From a bacterium (GTDB lineage Bacteria; Pseudomonadota; Alphaproteobacteria; Micavibrionales; UBA2020): a stretch of DNA of 64,000 nt. The stretch is from NCBI GenBank assembly GCA_029945425.1, contig JAQSDV010000002.1, forward strand, positions 1,185,960 through 1,249,959. The letters are read 5' to 3'. Below the pieces are notes generated by a model. It was not told the origin of the DNA. It worked only from the letters and a program-made list of their open reading frames with translations, and made no database searches. The translations under genes and the position numbers were made by a program. Shown here one piece after another: positions 49,262-57,827 of this stretch (position 1 is its first letter; each line of letters starts with the position of its first letter).

Positions 49262-49287
49262 ACGGCAGTAAACTTTGTGGTATCCGG

Positions 49288-51663
49288 TTACTTCTGGCCC
49301 GATTCCGATTTGGCGAGGCGCAGCAGATTGATGAACTCGGCGCGATAGCCGAACTCGTCCTTGCCTTTCGCTTTGGTCGCCATATCGATCACCTGGTCCC
49401 ATGTCAGGCTGTTGGTGTACTGGCTGTCGCGCAGCAGCTGGCCGAAGCCCGCAACCGATGCGGCAAAACGCAGGTCATCCGGCAGTTCCGCGAGATCTTT
49501 CTCGTCCGACGACGTGATCGGGCGCGTCATCAGGGTCGAGGTATCGCTGTCCGGGCGTTTGTAGCGCATTTTCAGGAAAGCAATCTCGTTCCCGAATTCG
49601 GACTTGTCCGCACGGTCGTCCTTCGCCAGCGCAATTTCTTTCGCGCCGTAGCGCAGGTTGTCGGTCACCGGCGTCGCGCCAACCGGCGTGATTTCATAGA
49701 TAGCCGTCACCGTATGGCCCGCACCGATTTCGCCCGCATCGATCTTGTCGTTGTTGAAATCTTCGCGGTTCAGGTGGCGTGTCTCGTAACCGATCAGGCG
49801 GTATTCCTGCACGATTGCGGGATTGAATTCGACCTGTATCTTCACGTCTTTCGCAATCGTGAACAGGGTCGAACCCGCTTCCTGCACCAGCACCTTGCGC
49901 GCTTCCGACAGGTTGTCGATATAGGACGCGTTGCCGTTGCCGTTCTGGGCGAGGGCCTGCATCGTTGCGTCCTGATAGTTGCCGCGGCCAAAGCCCAGCA
50001 CCGACAGGAACACGCCTTCCGTGCGTTTTTTGGCGATGAAGTTTTTCAACTCGTCCGGATTGCTGATGCCGACGTTGAAGTCGCCATCGGTTGCGAGGAT
50101 GACGCGGTTATTGCCTTCCTTCACGAAACCATCACGCGCGAGGCCATAGGCCGCTTCGATACCCGCCGCGCCTGCGGTCGAACCGCCGGAGGAAAGGTTA
50201 TTGAGCGCCGCCATGATTTTCGAGCGGTTGGAAACCTTCGTCGGTTCCAGCGCAACACCGGAGGAGCCCGCATAGGTGACGATGCCAATCGTATCGTCGG
50301 GGTTCAACCCATCCAGCATCAGTTTGAACGAGCTGATGACGAGCGGCAGTTTATCGGGGCTGTTCATAGAGCCGGAGGTGTCGATCAGGAACACCATGTT
50401 CGATTTCGGCTTGTCGGTCAGGTCATAGCCCTTGATGCCGATATGGACGAGTTTGTGTTCGGCGTTCCACGGTGTTTTATACACCGCGATGGTCGGCTTG
50501 AACGGGTCTTCGCCTTTCGCCGGCAGTTCGTAGGTGTAGGGGAAGTAATTGATCAACTCCTCCAGCCGCACAGAGCCCTTGGGCGGCAATTGCCCCTGGT
50601 TGATCGAGCGGCGCACGAAGGCATAGGAAGCCGTATCAACGTCGATCGAGAAGGTGGAGACAGGCTCCGCGCTTGTCGCCTTGACAGTGTTATCCACATA
50701 ATCCGGGAAGCTCTCGCTGCCATTCTGCTGCTGATAATACGGCGGCGTATAGGGTGCGGGGCGCGGCTCGGGCATCACGACCAGACGGTCGCGGGGCGCA
50801 ATGGCTGCTTGTTCGGCTTCGGTCGAATATGCGCGGGAAGCTTTCGGCTGCTCCACCGGATAGGCCATTTCGGACGAAGGCGCACCGGCGGGCTTGTTCG
50901 CCGCACGCGCCAGTTTATCGGCACGGTCGGAGTCCTTCGCTTTTTTGGCTTCCGTTTTCTGCGGCACGGAGCGGCTCTCTTCTTTGCGGTCATCCGCCAG
51001 CTGGCCTTTTTCCACCGTTTGCGCGATGGAGGCATCCGCTTCCGCCGGCGCCGTTTCGCTTTCAAGATTCAAGCGGCGCGCTTCGGCCTTTTGGCGCCAT
51101 TCGCCCAGTTGATCGGTCCCGGGCGTCAATGTGCCAGTCGTGTAGTTGCTTCCGGACTGTACGGCCACCGAAGACGGCGGGACGCTCAGCTGTTCATTCT
51201 GAGCTGGCGCAATCGGCACGGGGATCGCACTGCCGCCGCGTGCTGCTGCTTCTCTGGCTTTTGCAGCATTCTCGGCCATAATCGCCTTTTTATAGACTTC
51301 ATCTTCATAGCCGGTGCCGACCTTGTTTTTCAGGTCAGTGCCTGCGCCGTTCATCGCCGATATATTGATGATATCATCGACCTGATGGGTAAAAAACGGC
51401 ATGCCCAGCACCGCGACCAGTGCGCAGAGCGCAACGCCGCCGGCCAAACCTGAAACTCTGTGACTTCTTTGCATGAGACTTCTCCTGACAGTTTTGTTGT
51501 TCCTGTCAGTCAGACGATCGCTGTCGTCATCACCTTGGCCTAATAATTCGGAATTCGTGTCGAATGCTGCCATGGCGGCGGAAAACGCGGCTTTGCGGCG
51601 TTCCTCGTTGGGCGCGGGTGCTTTCAGGGTGGAAAGCATGTCGTTCAATTGCTTCTCATCCAT
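49288..51663 (-). CDS. von Willebrand factor A domain protein, YfbK-like, with membrane anchor
   Basis: An N-terminal cytoplasmic segment (MDEKQLNDMLSTLKAP) is followed by one membrane helix (VSGLAGGVALCALVAVLGM, about residues 69-90) and a long low-complexity linker. A YfbK-type N-terminal domain follows with TFSIDVDTASYAFVRRSI. The vWA domain has the MIDAS FLIDTSGSMN (near residue 427) and later ILATDGDFN. The gene overlaps the ECF sigma gene by 8 nt, so the first ~65 residues could act as an anti-sigma domain (inference). Length is 791 residues. Confidence 0.88.
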   Translation of the reverse strand: MDEKQLNDMLSTLKAPAPNEERRKAAFSAAMAAFDTNSELLGQGDDDSDRLTDRNNKTVRRSLMQRSHRVSGLAGGVALCALVAVLGMPFFTHQVDDIINISAMNGAGTDLKNKVGTGYEDEVYKKAIMAENAAKAREAAARGGSAIPVPIAPAQNEQLSVPPSSVAVQSGSNYTTGTLTPGTDQLGEWRQKAEARRLNLESETAPAEADASIAQTVEKGQLADDRKEESRSVPQKTEAKKAKDSDRADKLARAANKPAGAPSSEMAYPVEQPKASRAYSTEAEQAAIAPRDRLVVMPEPRPAPYTPPYYQQQNGSESFPDYVDNTVKATSAEPVSTFSIDVDTASYAFVRRSINQGQLPPKGSVRLEELINYFPYTYELPAKGEDPFKPTIAVYKTPWNAEHKLVHIGIKGYDLTDKPKSNMVFLIDTSGSMNSPDKLPLVISSFKLMLDGLNPDDTIGIVTYAGSSGVALEPTKVSNRSKIMAALNNLSSGGSTAGAAGIEAAYGLARDGFVKEGNNRVILATDGDFNVGISNPDELKNFIAKKRTEGVFLSVLGFGRGNYQDATMQALAQNGNGNASYIDNLSEARKVLVQEAGSTLFTIAKDVKIQVEFNPAIVQEYRLIGYETRHLNREDFNNDKIDAGEIGAGHTVTAIYEITPVGATPVTDNLRYGAKEIALAKDDRADKSEFGNEIAFLKMRYKRPDSDTSTLMTRPITSSDEKDLAELPDDLRFAASVAGFGQLLRDSQYTNSLTWDQVIDMATKAKGKDEFGYRAEFINLLRLAKSESGQK

Positions 51664-52210
51664 GACGTTTCACCTTTTTGATCTCGAGCGTTTCGGCGAT
51701 TTTCTTGCGTGCTTCGTGGATACGCCACGATACCGTGCCTTCCTCGCAATCCAGTATGTCGGATGCCTCGGCATGGGTCATGCCCTGCCAGCACACCAAT
51801 ATGACCGTTTCGCGCAATTGTTCGGGCAGGTCGGCAATCGCTTTTAATGTGTCTTTGTGCGACAGCTTCTGTTCGGGCGTCAGGTCTTCCGATATATAAA
51901 CTGCGTCGTCATACATCGGGGTTTCGCGGGAATTGCGGCGGTTTTTCGCCTTGTAGTAATCTTTGGCGCAGTTGATGACCAAACGGTACAGCCATGTCGT
52001 GAAGGCGGACTCAAACATAAAGGCGGTAATGTTCTGGGCGAGCTTGAGAGATGCATCCTGCGCGATATCCTCCGCGTCCTCCCGCACCCCGCACCATTGA
52101 TATGCCACCTTGAACATGAGCCCGTAATGCCTTTCAAGCAGGTCTTCGAACGCCCGCCGGTTCCCTGACTGAGCTTCTGAAACCAGCTCCTCGTCGTCCC
52201 GATTAATCAT
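51656..52210 (-). CDS. ECF-type RNA polymerase sigma factor
   Basis: This sigma-70 family factor has region 2 (RRAFEDLLERHYGLMFKVAY, EDAEDIAQDASLKLAQN, FTTWLYRLVINCAKDYYK) and region 4 (LPEQLRETVILVCWQGMTHA, SDILDCEEGTVSWRIHEARK). I start it at ATG 52210 (MINRDDEEL), which has AAGGG 8 nt upstream; an in-frame ATG at 52279 has no ribosome site. It is coupled to the membrane-anchored vWA protein, a likely signalling pair in which the membrane protein controls the sigma factor. Confidence 0.92.
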   Translation of the reverse strand: MINRDDEELVSEAQSGNRRAFEDLLERHYGLMFKVAYQWCGVREDAEDIAQDASLKLAQNITAFMFESAFTTWLYRLVINCAKDYYKAKNRRNSRETPMYDDAVYISEDLTPEQKLSHKDTLKAIADLPEQLRETVILVCWQGMTHAEASDILDCEEGTVSWRIHEARKKIAETLEIKKVKRHG

Positions 52211-52304
52211 GATCTGCCCTTGGTCTGCCTGTTGATAAGACGATGCGGCGGCGTCACTCCTTGGTAAAATTATTTCCATTAAAGATCAATAGTTTAAATA
52301 GGGG

Positions 52305-52346
52305 TTTAAAAAAGAATAAGCCCGGTGCAGGGTATGCACCGGGCTT
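52305..52346 (-). terminator. rho-independent terminator
   Basis: A 12-bp stem (52318-52329 AAGCCCGGTGCA with 52335-52346) and short loop lie downstream of the DUF1328 gene. On the minus strand the stem is followed by CTTTTTT-type bases. This gives a strong factor-independent terminator. Confidence 0.85.
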
Positions 52347-52371
52347 AAATTCAGGCTAAAACCGACCGTTA

Positions 52372-52548
52372 CTAGATGGGCGGAGCTTTGCCGCGCAGGG
52401 CGTGCATCGCAAAAGCCACAATGAACAGAACCACGAACACCATGCAGAGCAGGCGCGCGATATCCATGGAAACAGCTGCCACGCCGCCGAAGCCAAAAAC
52501 GGCCGCTACCAGCGCGAGAACCAGAAATATGAATGCATAACGGAGCAT
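52372..52548 (-). CDS. DUF1328 (YtjA-like) small membrane protein
   Basis: This 58-residue protein has two hydrophobic helices (YAFIFLVLALVAAVFGFGGV and IARLLCMVFVVLFIVAFAM) joined by a short AAVSMD turn, the YtjA/DUF1328 pattern. The start ATG 52548 has AGGAAC upstream; an in-frame upstream ATG would add 13 polar residues. These proteins are often induced in envelope stress. It sits between the sigma factor unit and pgsA and has its own terminator. Confidence 0.88.
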   Translation of the reverse strand: MLRYAFIFLVLALVAAVFGFGGVAAVSMDIARLLCMVFVVLFIVAFAMHALRGKAPPI

Positions 52549-52731
52549 AGGATGTTCCTTTTCAATTGGGTTACCTGAAACGTCCAACAGTTCTCGATAG
52601 AAAAGGTTCCGATAGGGTTAAAGGGCGGTTAATTCGCCCTGCCGCACTGTTTTTCGACGGTCTGCATATGGGTTTGAAAACTGTCGAGATAACCGAAGCG
52701 ACCATCGCCCGTGCCAAGGCGTTTGTCGCTG

Positions 52732-53346
52732 CTAAACCTTACCTTCGGATTCAAGGCGGCGGATGTTTTTCCATGCCTCGATGAAGTATTCCGCGCCAGA
52801 CCAGACGGTCAGGAACATGGCGAACAGAAAGCCGTAGCGGCCGATTTCTTCGGCATAGGGGATCAGGTCGGGGCCATAGGGGCCTGCGATCAGGAAGCCG
52901 ATGAAAATCATCTGCACGGTCAGTTTCCATTTCGCCGTCCAGTTGACGCCGATCACGACGTTATAATACGCCATGAATTCGCGCACGCCGGAAATCAGGA
53001 TTTCGCGCAGGAAAATGATGATGGCGGGAACAATCCACCAGCCGGTGAGCTGCTGGAACGCCAGCAGGCACATCAGCGCCACGCCGACCAGCATTTTATC
53101 GGAAGAAGAGTCGAGGAATTTACCGAGCAGCGTTTCCTGTTTCAGCCAGCGCGCGATGCGCCCGTCGAGGAAGTCGGACAGGCCAGCGAGTGTGAACAAA
53201 ATCACGTTCAGCCATGCCGGCCATGAAATATGTTCGCCGCGCCAGATGTAATCCAGCCAGAACAGCAGCACCATCACCGGAATATAGGCGAGGCGGTAAT
53301 AGCACAGCATGTTCGGGATGCTGAATATGCCTTTGGGCAGGGCCAT
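52732..53346 (-). CDS. pgsA: CDP-diacylglycerol-glycerol-3-phosphate 3-phosphatidyltransferase
   Basis: PgsA makes phosphatidylglycerol phosphate in the inner membrane. The CDP-alcohol phosphotransferase signature is complete: DFLDGRIARWLKQETLLGK followed by FLDSSSDK, holding the metal-binding aspartates. About five helices are present in 204 residues. The gene starts 5 nt after uvrC on the minus strand, the conserved uvrC-pgsA order. Confidence 0.95.
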   Translation of the reverse strand: MALPKGIFSIPNMLCYYRLAYIPVMVLLFWLDYIWRGEHISWPAWLNVILFTLAGLSDFLDGRIARWLKQETLLGKFLDSSSDKMLVGVALMCLLAFQQLTGWWIVPAIIIFLREILISGVREFMAYYNVVIGVNWTAKWKLTVQMIFIGFLIAGPYGPDLIPYAEEIGRYGFLFAMFLTVWSGAEYFIEAWKNIRRLESEGKV

Positions 53347-53351
53347 TATAG

Positions 53352-55205
53352 TTATTCTTCTTTCTCGTGAAAGAAACCGTAGATTTTCTCGGCCACGGCT
53401 TTGCTGATACCGGCCACCTTTTGTAAATCAGCCACCCCCGCCTCTGCAACCCCTTTCGCCGACCCGAAATGCAAAAGCAGGGCTTTCTTGCGTTTTCCAC
53501 CGATTCCGGGGATATCGTCCAGCGGGTTCTGGCTGATCGCGGCGGAACGGCGGGCGCGGTGGGTGGTGATGGCGAATCGGTGTGCCTCGTCGCGCACGCG
53601 CTGCATGAAATACAAAACCGGATCGCCCTGCTCAAAGCTGATGGGCTCGCGTCCCTCCATGAAAAAACGTTCGCGCCCCGCATTGCGGTCGGGGCCCTTT
53701 GCGATCGATACGACGGGCACGTCCTGCAGCCCCAATTCCTGCATCACCTGCAGCGTTGCGTTCAATTGCCCCAGCCCGCCGTCGATCAGCAGCAGGTCCG
53801 GCCACGGCCCCTGCTGCTGCCCGTCCTTCAGCAAAGATTGAAAGCGGCGCGTCAGCACTTCCTTCATCATCGCGTAATCGTCGCCGGGCGCGACGGGGCC
53901 CTTGATGTTGAACTTGCGATAGGAATTTTTCACCCAGCCGTCGGGCGACGCCACGATCATCGCGCCCACCGCATGGCTGCCTGAAATATGGCTGTTGTCG
54001 AACACCTCGATGCGCTCTGGCGCGCCGTCGAGGTTGAAAATTTCGGCCAAGCGTTCGAACACCTCGGCATGCGACGCCTCGACCGCGATGCGCCGCGCCA
54101 GCGCCTCGCGGGCGTTCTTCGCCGCCATCGCGACGATTTCCTTCTTCGGGCCGCGCGACGGATTTTGCTGGATCGTGACCTTGAGGCCGGCCTTCAGCTT
54201 CAGCGCCTCCTCCATCACCATCAGGTCGGGCAGCTCGCAATTGATGACGACCTCCCGTGGCACGGGCTTGTTCGTATAGAACTGGCCGATGAAGGCGAAC
54301 AGGATGTCGCCCGCCAGTTCATCCTTTTCATGGCGCGGAAAATACGAGCGCGTCCCGAAATTCTGCCCGTTGCGGAAAAAGAACACCTGAATGCAGGTCT
54401 GGCCCTTGTCCTGATGGACGATGTGGAAATCCGCATCCTCGATGCCGTCGATATTGATGTTCTGGTGCTGCTGGATCTGTGTCAGCACGCGGATGCGGTC
54501 GCGGAACAGCGCGGCGGTTTCGAAATCCATGTTGCCGCTGGCTTCCTGCATCAGCGCCACGAATTTTTCCTGTATGTCGCGGCTCTTGCCGGTCAGGAAT
54601 TGCCGCGCCAGCTCCACTTGCGCCAGATACTGGTCCTTCGACACGCGGCCGACGCAAGGCGCGGAACAGCGCTTGATCTGGTATTGCAGGCAGGGCCGCG
54701 TGCGGCTGGCGAAGATGCTGTCGGAACAGGTGCGCAGCTGGAACGCGCGCTGCAGCACCTCCAGCGATTCATTGACCGCATAGCCCGATGCATAGGGGCC
54801 GAAATATTCGCCCGGCTGGTCTTTCGCGCCGCGATGCTTCGACAGCTGCGGAAAATCATGGCCGCCGGTGATGTGGATGAAGGGAAAAGATTTGTCGTCG
54901 CGCAGCAGGATGTTATAGCGCGGCTTCAGTTTCTTGATGAGGTTCGCCTCCAGCAACAACGCTTCGGCTTCCGTATGCGTGGTGGTGAATTCCATCGTGA
55001 CGGTCGCGGCGATCATGCGCTGCAGGCGGATAGGGTGTTTGCTGGGCGTCGTATAGGCGAAGACGCGCTTCTTTAAACTCTTCGCCTTGCCGATGTACAA
55101 AACCTCCCCCGCGGCGTTCATCATGCGATAAACACCGGGCATGCCCGGAAGCGTTTTCACGAATTCCAGGATCGTTTCGTGGCCTTTTCGTTTTTCCTGA
55201 TTCAT
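53352..55205 (-). CDS. uvrC: excinuclease ABC subunit C
   Basis: UvrC makes both incisions in nucleotide excision repair. It contains the N-terminal GIY-YIG nuclease (GVYRMMNAAGEVLYIGKAKS), a UVR motif region, and the RNase H-like endonuclease part with EVFDNSHISGSHAVGAMI and LLIDGGLGQLNATL. Two helix-hairpin-helix segments end the protein (LDDIPGIGGKRKKALLLHFG). It is complete at 617 residues. Its upstream region is the insertion site of the integrative element. Confidence 0.97.
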   Translation of the reverse strand: MNQEKRKGHETILEFVKTLPGMPGVYRMMNAAGEVLYIGKAKSLKKRVFAYTTPSKHPIRLQRMIAATVTMEFTTTHTEAEALLLEANLIKKLKPRYNILLRDDKSFPFIHITGGHDFPQLSKHRGAKDQPGEYFGPYASGYAVNESLEVLQRAFQLRTCSDSIFASRTRPCLQYQIKRCSAPCVGRVSKDQYLAQVELARQFLTGKSRDIQEKFVALMQEASGNMDFETAALFRDRIRVLTQIQQHQNINIDGIEDADFHIVHQDKGQTCIQVFFFRNGQNFGTRSYFPRHEKDELAGDILFAFIGQFYTNKPVPREVVINCELPDLMVMEEALKLKAGLKVTIQQNPSRGPKKEIVAMAAKNAREALARRIAVEASHAEVFERLAEIFNLDGAPERIEVFDNSHISGSHAVGAMIVASPDGWVKNSYRKFNIKGPVAPGDDYAMMKEVLTRRFQSLLKDGQQQGPWPDLLLIDGGLGQLNATLQVMQELGLQDVPVVSIAKGPDRNAGRERFFMEGREPISFEQGDPVLYFMQRVRDEAHRFAITTHRARRSAAISQNPLDDIPGIGGKRKKALLLHFGSAKGVAEAGVADLQKVAGISKAVAEKIYGFFHEKEE

Positions 55206-55356
55206 CGTTGATTAATATAGTGTTTTTGGGATGAAACGGGGAGTGCCTGATAAGTATCTGATTTATATAGGAAATGACGCAGTAGCGAAACGGCCCTGAA
55301 ACGACAGCTTTCTTGACGTAAAATACCCGAAACTGTAGCGTAGCAAACCAACCGAT

Positions 55357-55394
55357 GCAGGCGTGGCGGAACGGTATACGCAGCGGACTTAAAA
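55357..55394 (+). pseudogene. 5' half of a split tRNA-Leu(UAA)
   Basis: Positions 55357-55394 match the first 38 nt of a tRNA-Leu: acceptor GCAGGCG, D-arm, and 5' anticodon stem GCGGA followed by CTTAAAA. Sequence then diverges into the integrative element. The missing 48 nt are at 61899-61946. Joined, the halves give an 86-nt tRNA with GCGGA/TCCGC and GCAGGCG/CGCCTGC stems. The gene is therefore interrupted in the anticodon loop, not decayed. Confidence 0.88.
55385..55394 (+). other. attL core (GGACTTAAAA)
   Basis: The 10-bp sequence GGACTTAAAA marks the left junction between tRNA DNA and the element. The same 10 bp occur at 61889-61898. Outside bases are GCAGC (tRNA) and CCCTG (element) here, and AAA (element) and TCCGC (tRNA) at the right end. 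Confidence 0.8.
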
Positions 55395-55532
55395 CCCTGT
55401 TAACATAAGGTCTGTTAAAAAATTAAGACTTTATTTTCAATTGTTTAGTACAATTGTATTTAGCATAAACAGCGATTTTTGACTTTCACAGCACTTACAC
55501 GGTTTTGTAACTTTATTGCCGAGGTGTAAGCT

Positions 55533-56759
55533 ATGAATGACCACGTAATTTTCGATGGCCGAGTTCACGTTTATAAGCGCGACGACAGCCGCTATTGGCA
55601 ATGTTCCGCCTTCATCAAGGACAAGAATTTCCGCGTCAGTACCAAGGAGGACAGCCTATCCAAAGCAAAAGATTTTGCCGAGGACTGGTATTTGGAATTG
55701 CGAGGAAAGTACAAGCGCGGGGAGCTGCAAGAAGAAAAGACCTTCAACGAAGCTGCCGATCAATTCATGAAGGAATATCCCATCATTACAGAGGGGAATA
55801 GAAACGCTGTGTACGTCAAAGGCCATGAACAACGCCTTGATGTTCATTTGCGCCCTTTCTTTGGATCAATGAACCTGTCCCAAATCAATGCAGGAAGGCT
55901 TCAAGAATATCGGATTCACAGGCGCGGCACAGGGCTTGAGAGGAACAAGAAAGTCCCTGCGCGCAACACAATCCACCAAGAAATCGTGACTTTGCGGCAA
56001 GTGCTGAAAACAGCCTTGCGTCACGAATGGCTGACTCATCTTCCCGACCTTTCCGCACCATATAAAACAACCGGAAAACTCTCGCATCGTGCATGGTTTT
56101 CCCCCGTAGAGTATAAGAAGCTATATGAAGCAACGCGCGAACGCGCGGAGAAACCCAAGCGCAAACGCTGGGCTTGGGAGTCGGAACAACTACATGACTA
56201 TGTGCTGTTCATGGCCAATACTGGCCTGCGTCCCGATGAAGCCGCACGGCTTGAGTTTCGGGACGTAACCATTGTCGAGGACGAGGACACAGAAGAGACA
56301 ATCCTTGAAATAGAAGTGCGCGGCAAGCGCGGCGTTGGTTATTGCAAAAGTACGGCGGGAGCCGTTTTTCCTTTCACTCGTCTTAGGGACAGGATTAGGA
56401 ATGTTATTGTAGAAGACGCCGAGGAAGGGACGCAACGCAAAGAGGCAAGGAAGCCAGAACCGACTGACCGACTTTTCCCAAAGGGGCATCGAGAGTTATT
56501 TAATGCCATCCTGAAAGAGCTTAAATTTAAACTTGATCGTGAGGGAAGCAGGCGCACAGCCTATAGCTTGCGCCATACCTATATCTGCTTACGCCTCATG
56601 GAGGGCGCAGACATTTATCAGATAGCTAAGAACTGCCGCACCAGCGTCGAAATGATCGAGAATTATTACGCCTCTCATATCAAAACCAGCTTGGACGCAG
56701 CCGCTATCAACGTCCGTCGCGTCAAAAAGCCTAAAAAAGACGAAAAAACCACTCCTTGA
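55533..56759 (+). CDS. int: tyrosine recombinase (integrase)
   Basis: This 408-residue phage-type integrase probably cuts and joins at the GGACTTAAAA core in the tRNA anticodon loop. Catalytic residues are visible: first Arg in TGLRPDEAARLEFRDV (Arg233), the RH pair in SLRHTYICLRLMEG (Arg347-His348), and the tyrosine in EMIENYYASH (Tyr378 or Tyr379). The N-terminal ~170 residues carry the arm- and core-binding domains. ATG 55533 follows GAGGTG. It is adjacent to attL and transcribed inward. The -35 hexamer of the next tRNA gene overlaps its stop codon. Confidence 0.95.
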   Translation: MNDHVIFDGRVHVYKRDDSRYWQCSAFIKDKNFRVSTKEDSLSKAKDFAEDWYLELRGKYKRGELQEEKTFNEAADQFMKEYPIITEGNRNAVYVKGHEQRLDVHLRPFFGSMNLSQINAGRLQEYRIHRRGTGLERNKKVPARNTIHQEIVTLRQVLKTALRHEWLTHLPDLSAPYKTTGKLSHRAWFSPVEYKKLYEATRERAEKPKRKRWAWESEQLHDYVLFMANTGLRPDEAARLEFRDVTIVEDEDTEETILEIEVRGKRGVGYCKSTAGAVFPFTRLRDRIRNVIVEDAEEGTQRKEARKPEPTDRLFPKGHRELFNAILKELKFKLDREGSRRTAYSLRHTYICLRLMEGADIYQIAKNCRTSVEMIENYYASHIKTSLDAAAINVRRVKKPKKDEKTTP

Positions 56760-56783
56760 AGTGGATGATATGTAATGTATAAT
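56756..56783 (+). promoter_or_regulatory. promoter of the element's tRNA-Leu
   Basis: TTGAAG (56756-56761, overlapping the integrase stop codon) and a perfect TATAAT (56778-56783) are separated by 16 nt. Transcription would start about 7 nt before the tRNA, so the carried tRNA gene does not depend on the host promoter left upstream of 55357. Confidence 0.6.
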
Positions 56784-56797
56784 CCGCATTATTACTA

Positions 56798-57116
56798 GCA
56801 GGCGTGGCGGAACGGTATACGCAACGGACTTAAACGATTTGAGTGCCCTTGAGGGAAACCCGAGGTGCAGAACTGCCCAAACTCGGGGAAACCTCTCAAC
56901 TGGCAATCCCGAGCCAAGCCCCGAACGGGGAAGGTGTAGAGACTAGACGGGCAGCGTCTAAGCCGTGAAAGGACTTTCACGGTATGGCGAAGGGATAGTC
57001 CAGACTACGAACGACGCGAACAGCGTGAACACGCAGCGTCGGCGGCGAAAGCCGAAGTGGTAAGAAAATCCGTGGGGCGCAAGCCCGTGGGGGTTCAAGT
57101 CCCCCCGCCTGCACCA
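56798..57116 (+). tRNA. tRNA-Leu(UAA) interrupted by a group I intron
   Basis: Exon 1 is 56798-56831 and exon 2 is 57065-57116, CCA encoded. Joined they give an 86-nt tRNA-Leu: acceptor GCAGGCG/CGCCTGC, anticodon stem ACGGA/TCCGT, loop CTTAAAA with anticodon TAA, and the long variable arm of leucine tRNAs. Exon 1 differs from the split host copy by one base (ACGGA against GCGGA), and exon 2 carries matching changes in the anticodon and variable arms. It is therefore a diverged gene brought in by the element, not a fresh duplicate. Confidence 0.93.
56832..57064 (+). ncRNA. group I self-splicing intron (233 nt, probably IC3) in tRNA-Leu anticodon
   Basis: The intron follows U34 and ends in G57064, the terminal omega-G. 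The guide sequence GAGT (56841-56844) pairs with exon ACTT with a U-G wobble at the splice site. Conserved P/Q (GGCAATCCCGAGCCAAG at 56902-56918), R (GTGTAGAGACTAGACGG) and S (GGGATAGTCCAGACT, ~56992-57006) elements are present. P7 is seen as GACTA with TAGTC. It has no homing-endonuclease ORF. The same site and elements are known from cyanobacterial tRNA-Leu(UAA) introns. Confidence 0.92.
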
Positions 57117-57149
57117 TTTATTTTTCAATCGATTTATAAGGCTTGCTCT

Positions 57150-57827
57150 GTGAAATGGCTTCGAGGATGGTTTGGGGAGACGAAAGCCACATTCACAATG
57201 TGGCTAGGTCTAGACTCAAACGTCTACCGAAGGCAACACAACGTCATTATACCGACGACCAACGGGACTACTCAGGTTGACCATCTTTTAGTATCGCCAT
57301 TTGGCTTGTTCATTGTAGAGACCAAGAATATTAAGGGCTGGATATTCGGGTCGCCGGATCAGCCAACATGGACGCAAGTATTGTTCGGCGAAAAGTACCA
57401 GTTTCAGAATCCAATTCGACAGACATTCAGGCAGAGAAAAAGCCTCTCCGAATATTTCCAACTTGATGAATCGCTTATACGCACGGTGATATACTTTGCG
57501 GGAGATTGTAAGTTCAAAACGCTTTTACCGCCCAATGTAATAAACTCTGGACTAGCAACACACATAGCGCAATTCCAAGACCGTGTACTTCCGGATGTAG
57601 AAATCAATCGTATCCTAGCGAAGCTTGAAAAACTTCAATTCGATCCTTCCCTTACAAATTCAGAACATATCAAATCTCTGCGTAAGCGACACAGCTCCAC
57701 CACTATTTGTCCGAAGTGTGGCTCCAGCCTAGTGGAAAGAACAGCAAAGAGCGGTAAGAATGTGGGCGGGAAATTTTTAGGCTGTGAAAATTACCCTCAG
57801 TGCAGATTCACTAGGAATATCGCCTAA
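57150..57827 (+). CDS. NERD-domain nuclease with C-terminal topoisomerase-type zinc ribbon
   Basis: The NERD domain (residues ~8-125) begins GETKATFTMWLGLD and has the nuclease motifs TQVDHLLVSPFGLFIVETKN (Asp44, Glu57, Lys59). A C4 zinc ribbon with Cys187, Cys190, Cys212 and Cys218 ends the protein (CPKCGSSLVER), like those in topoisomerase I tails. I place the start at GTG 57150, with AAGG 9 nt upstream; the reading frame is open back into the tRNA but that is not coding. It lies just after the tRNA and probably targets foreign DNA (inference). Confidence 0.85.
   Translation: MKWLRGWFGETKATFTMWLGLDSNVYRRQHNVIIPTTNGTTQVDHLLVSPFGLFIVETKNIKGWIFGSPDQPTWTQVLFGEKYQFQNPIRQTFRQRKSLSEYFQLDESLIRTVIYFAGDCKFKTLLPPNVINSGLATHIAQFQDRVLPDVEINRILAKLEKLQFDPSLTNSEHIKSLRKRHSSTTICPKCGSSLVERTAKSGKNVGGKFLGCENYPQCRFTRNIA

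Noticed and set aside
49237..51453. A 738-residue open frame on the plus strand opposite the vWA gene
   Set aside because: It is the antisense shadow of a clear vWA protein. Its translation is His/Arg-rich with no motif, a pattern seen opposite many GC-rich genes here (for example 1672-2844 and 38424-39902).
56798..57116. Tandem-element model: the intron-bearing tRNA marks the junction of two separate insertions
   Set aside because: The outer halves pair with each other (GCGGA/TCCGC and matching variable arm) and not with the middle copy (ACGGA/TCCGT). One insertion with a carried tRNA explains all three pieces. It remains the main alternative if relatives show otherwise.
57057..57149. N-terminal extension of the NERD protein into the tRNA exon
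   Set aside because: The frame is open by chance through the intron end and exon 2. A GTG at 57150 with AAGG upstream gives the normal NERD start.
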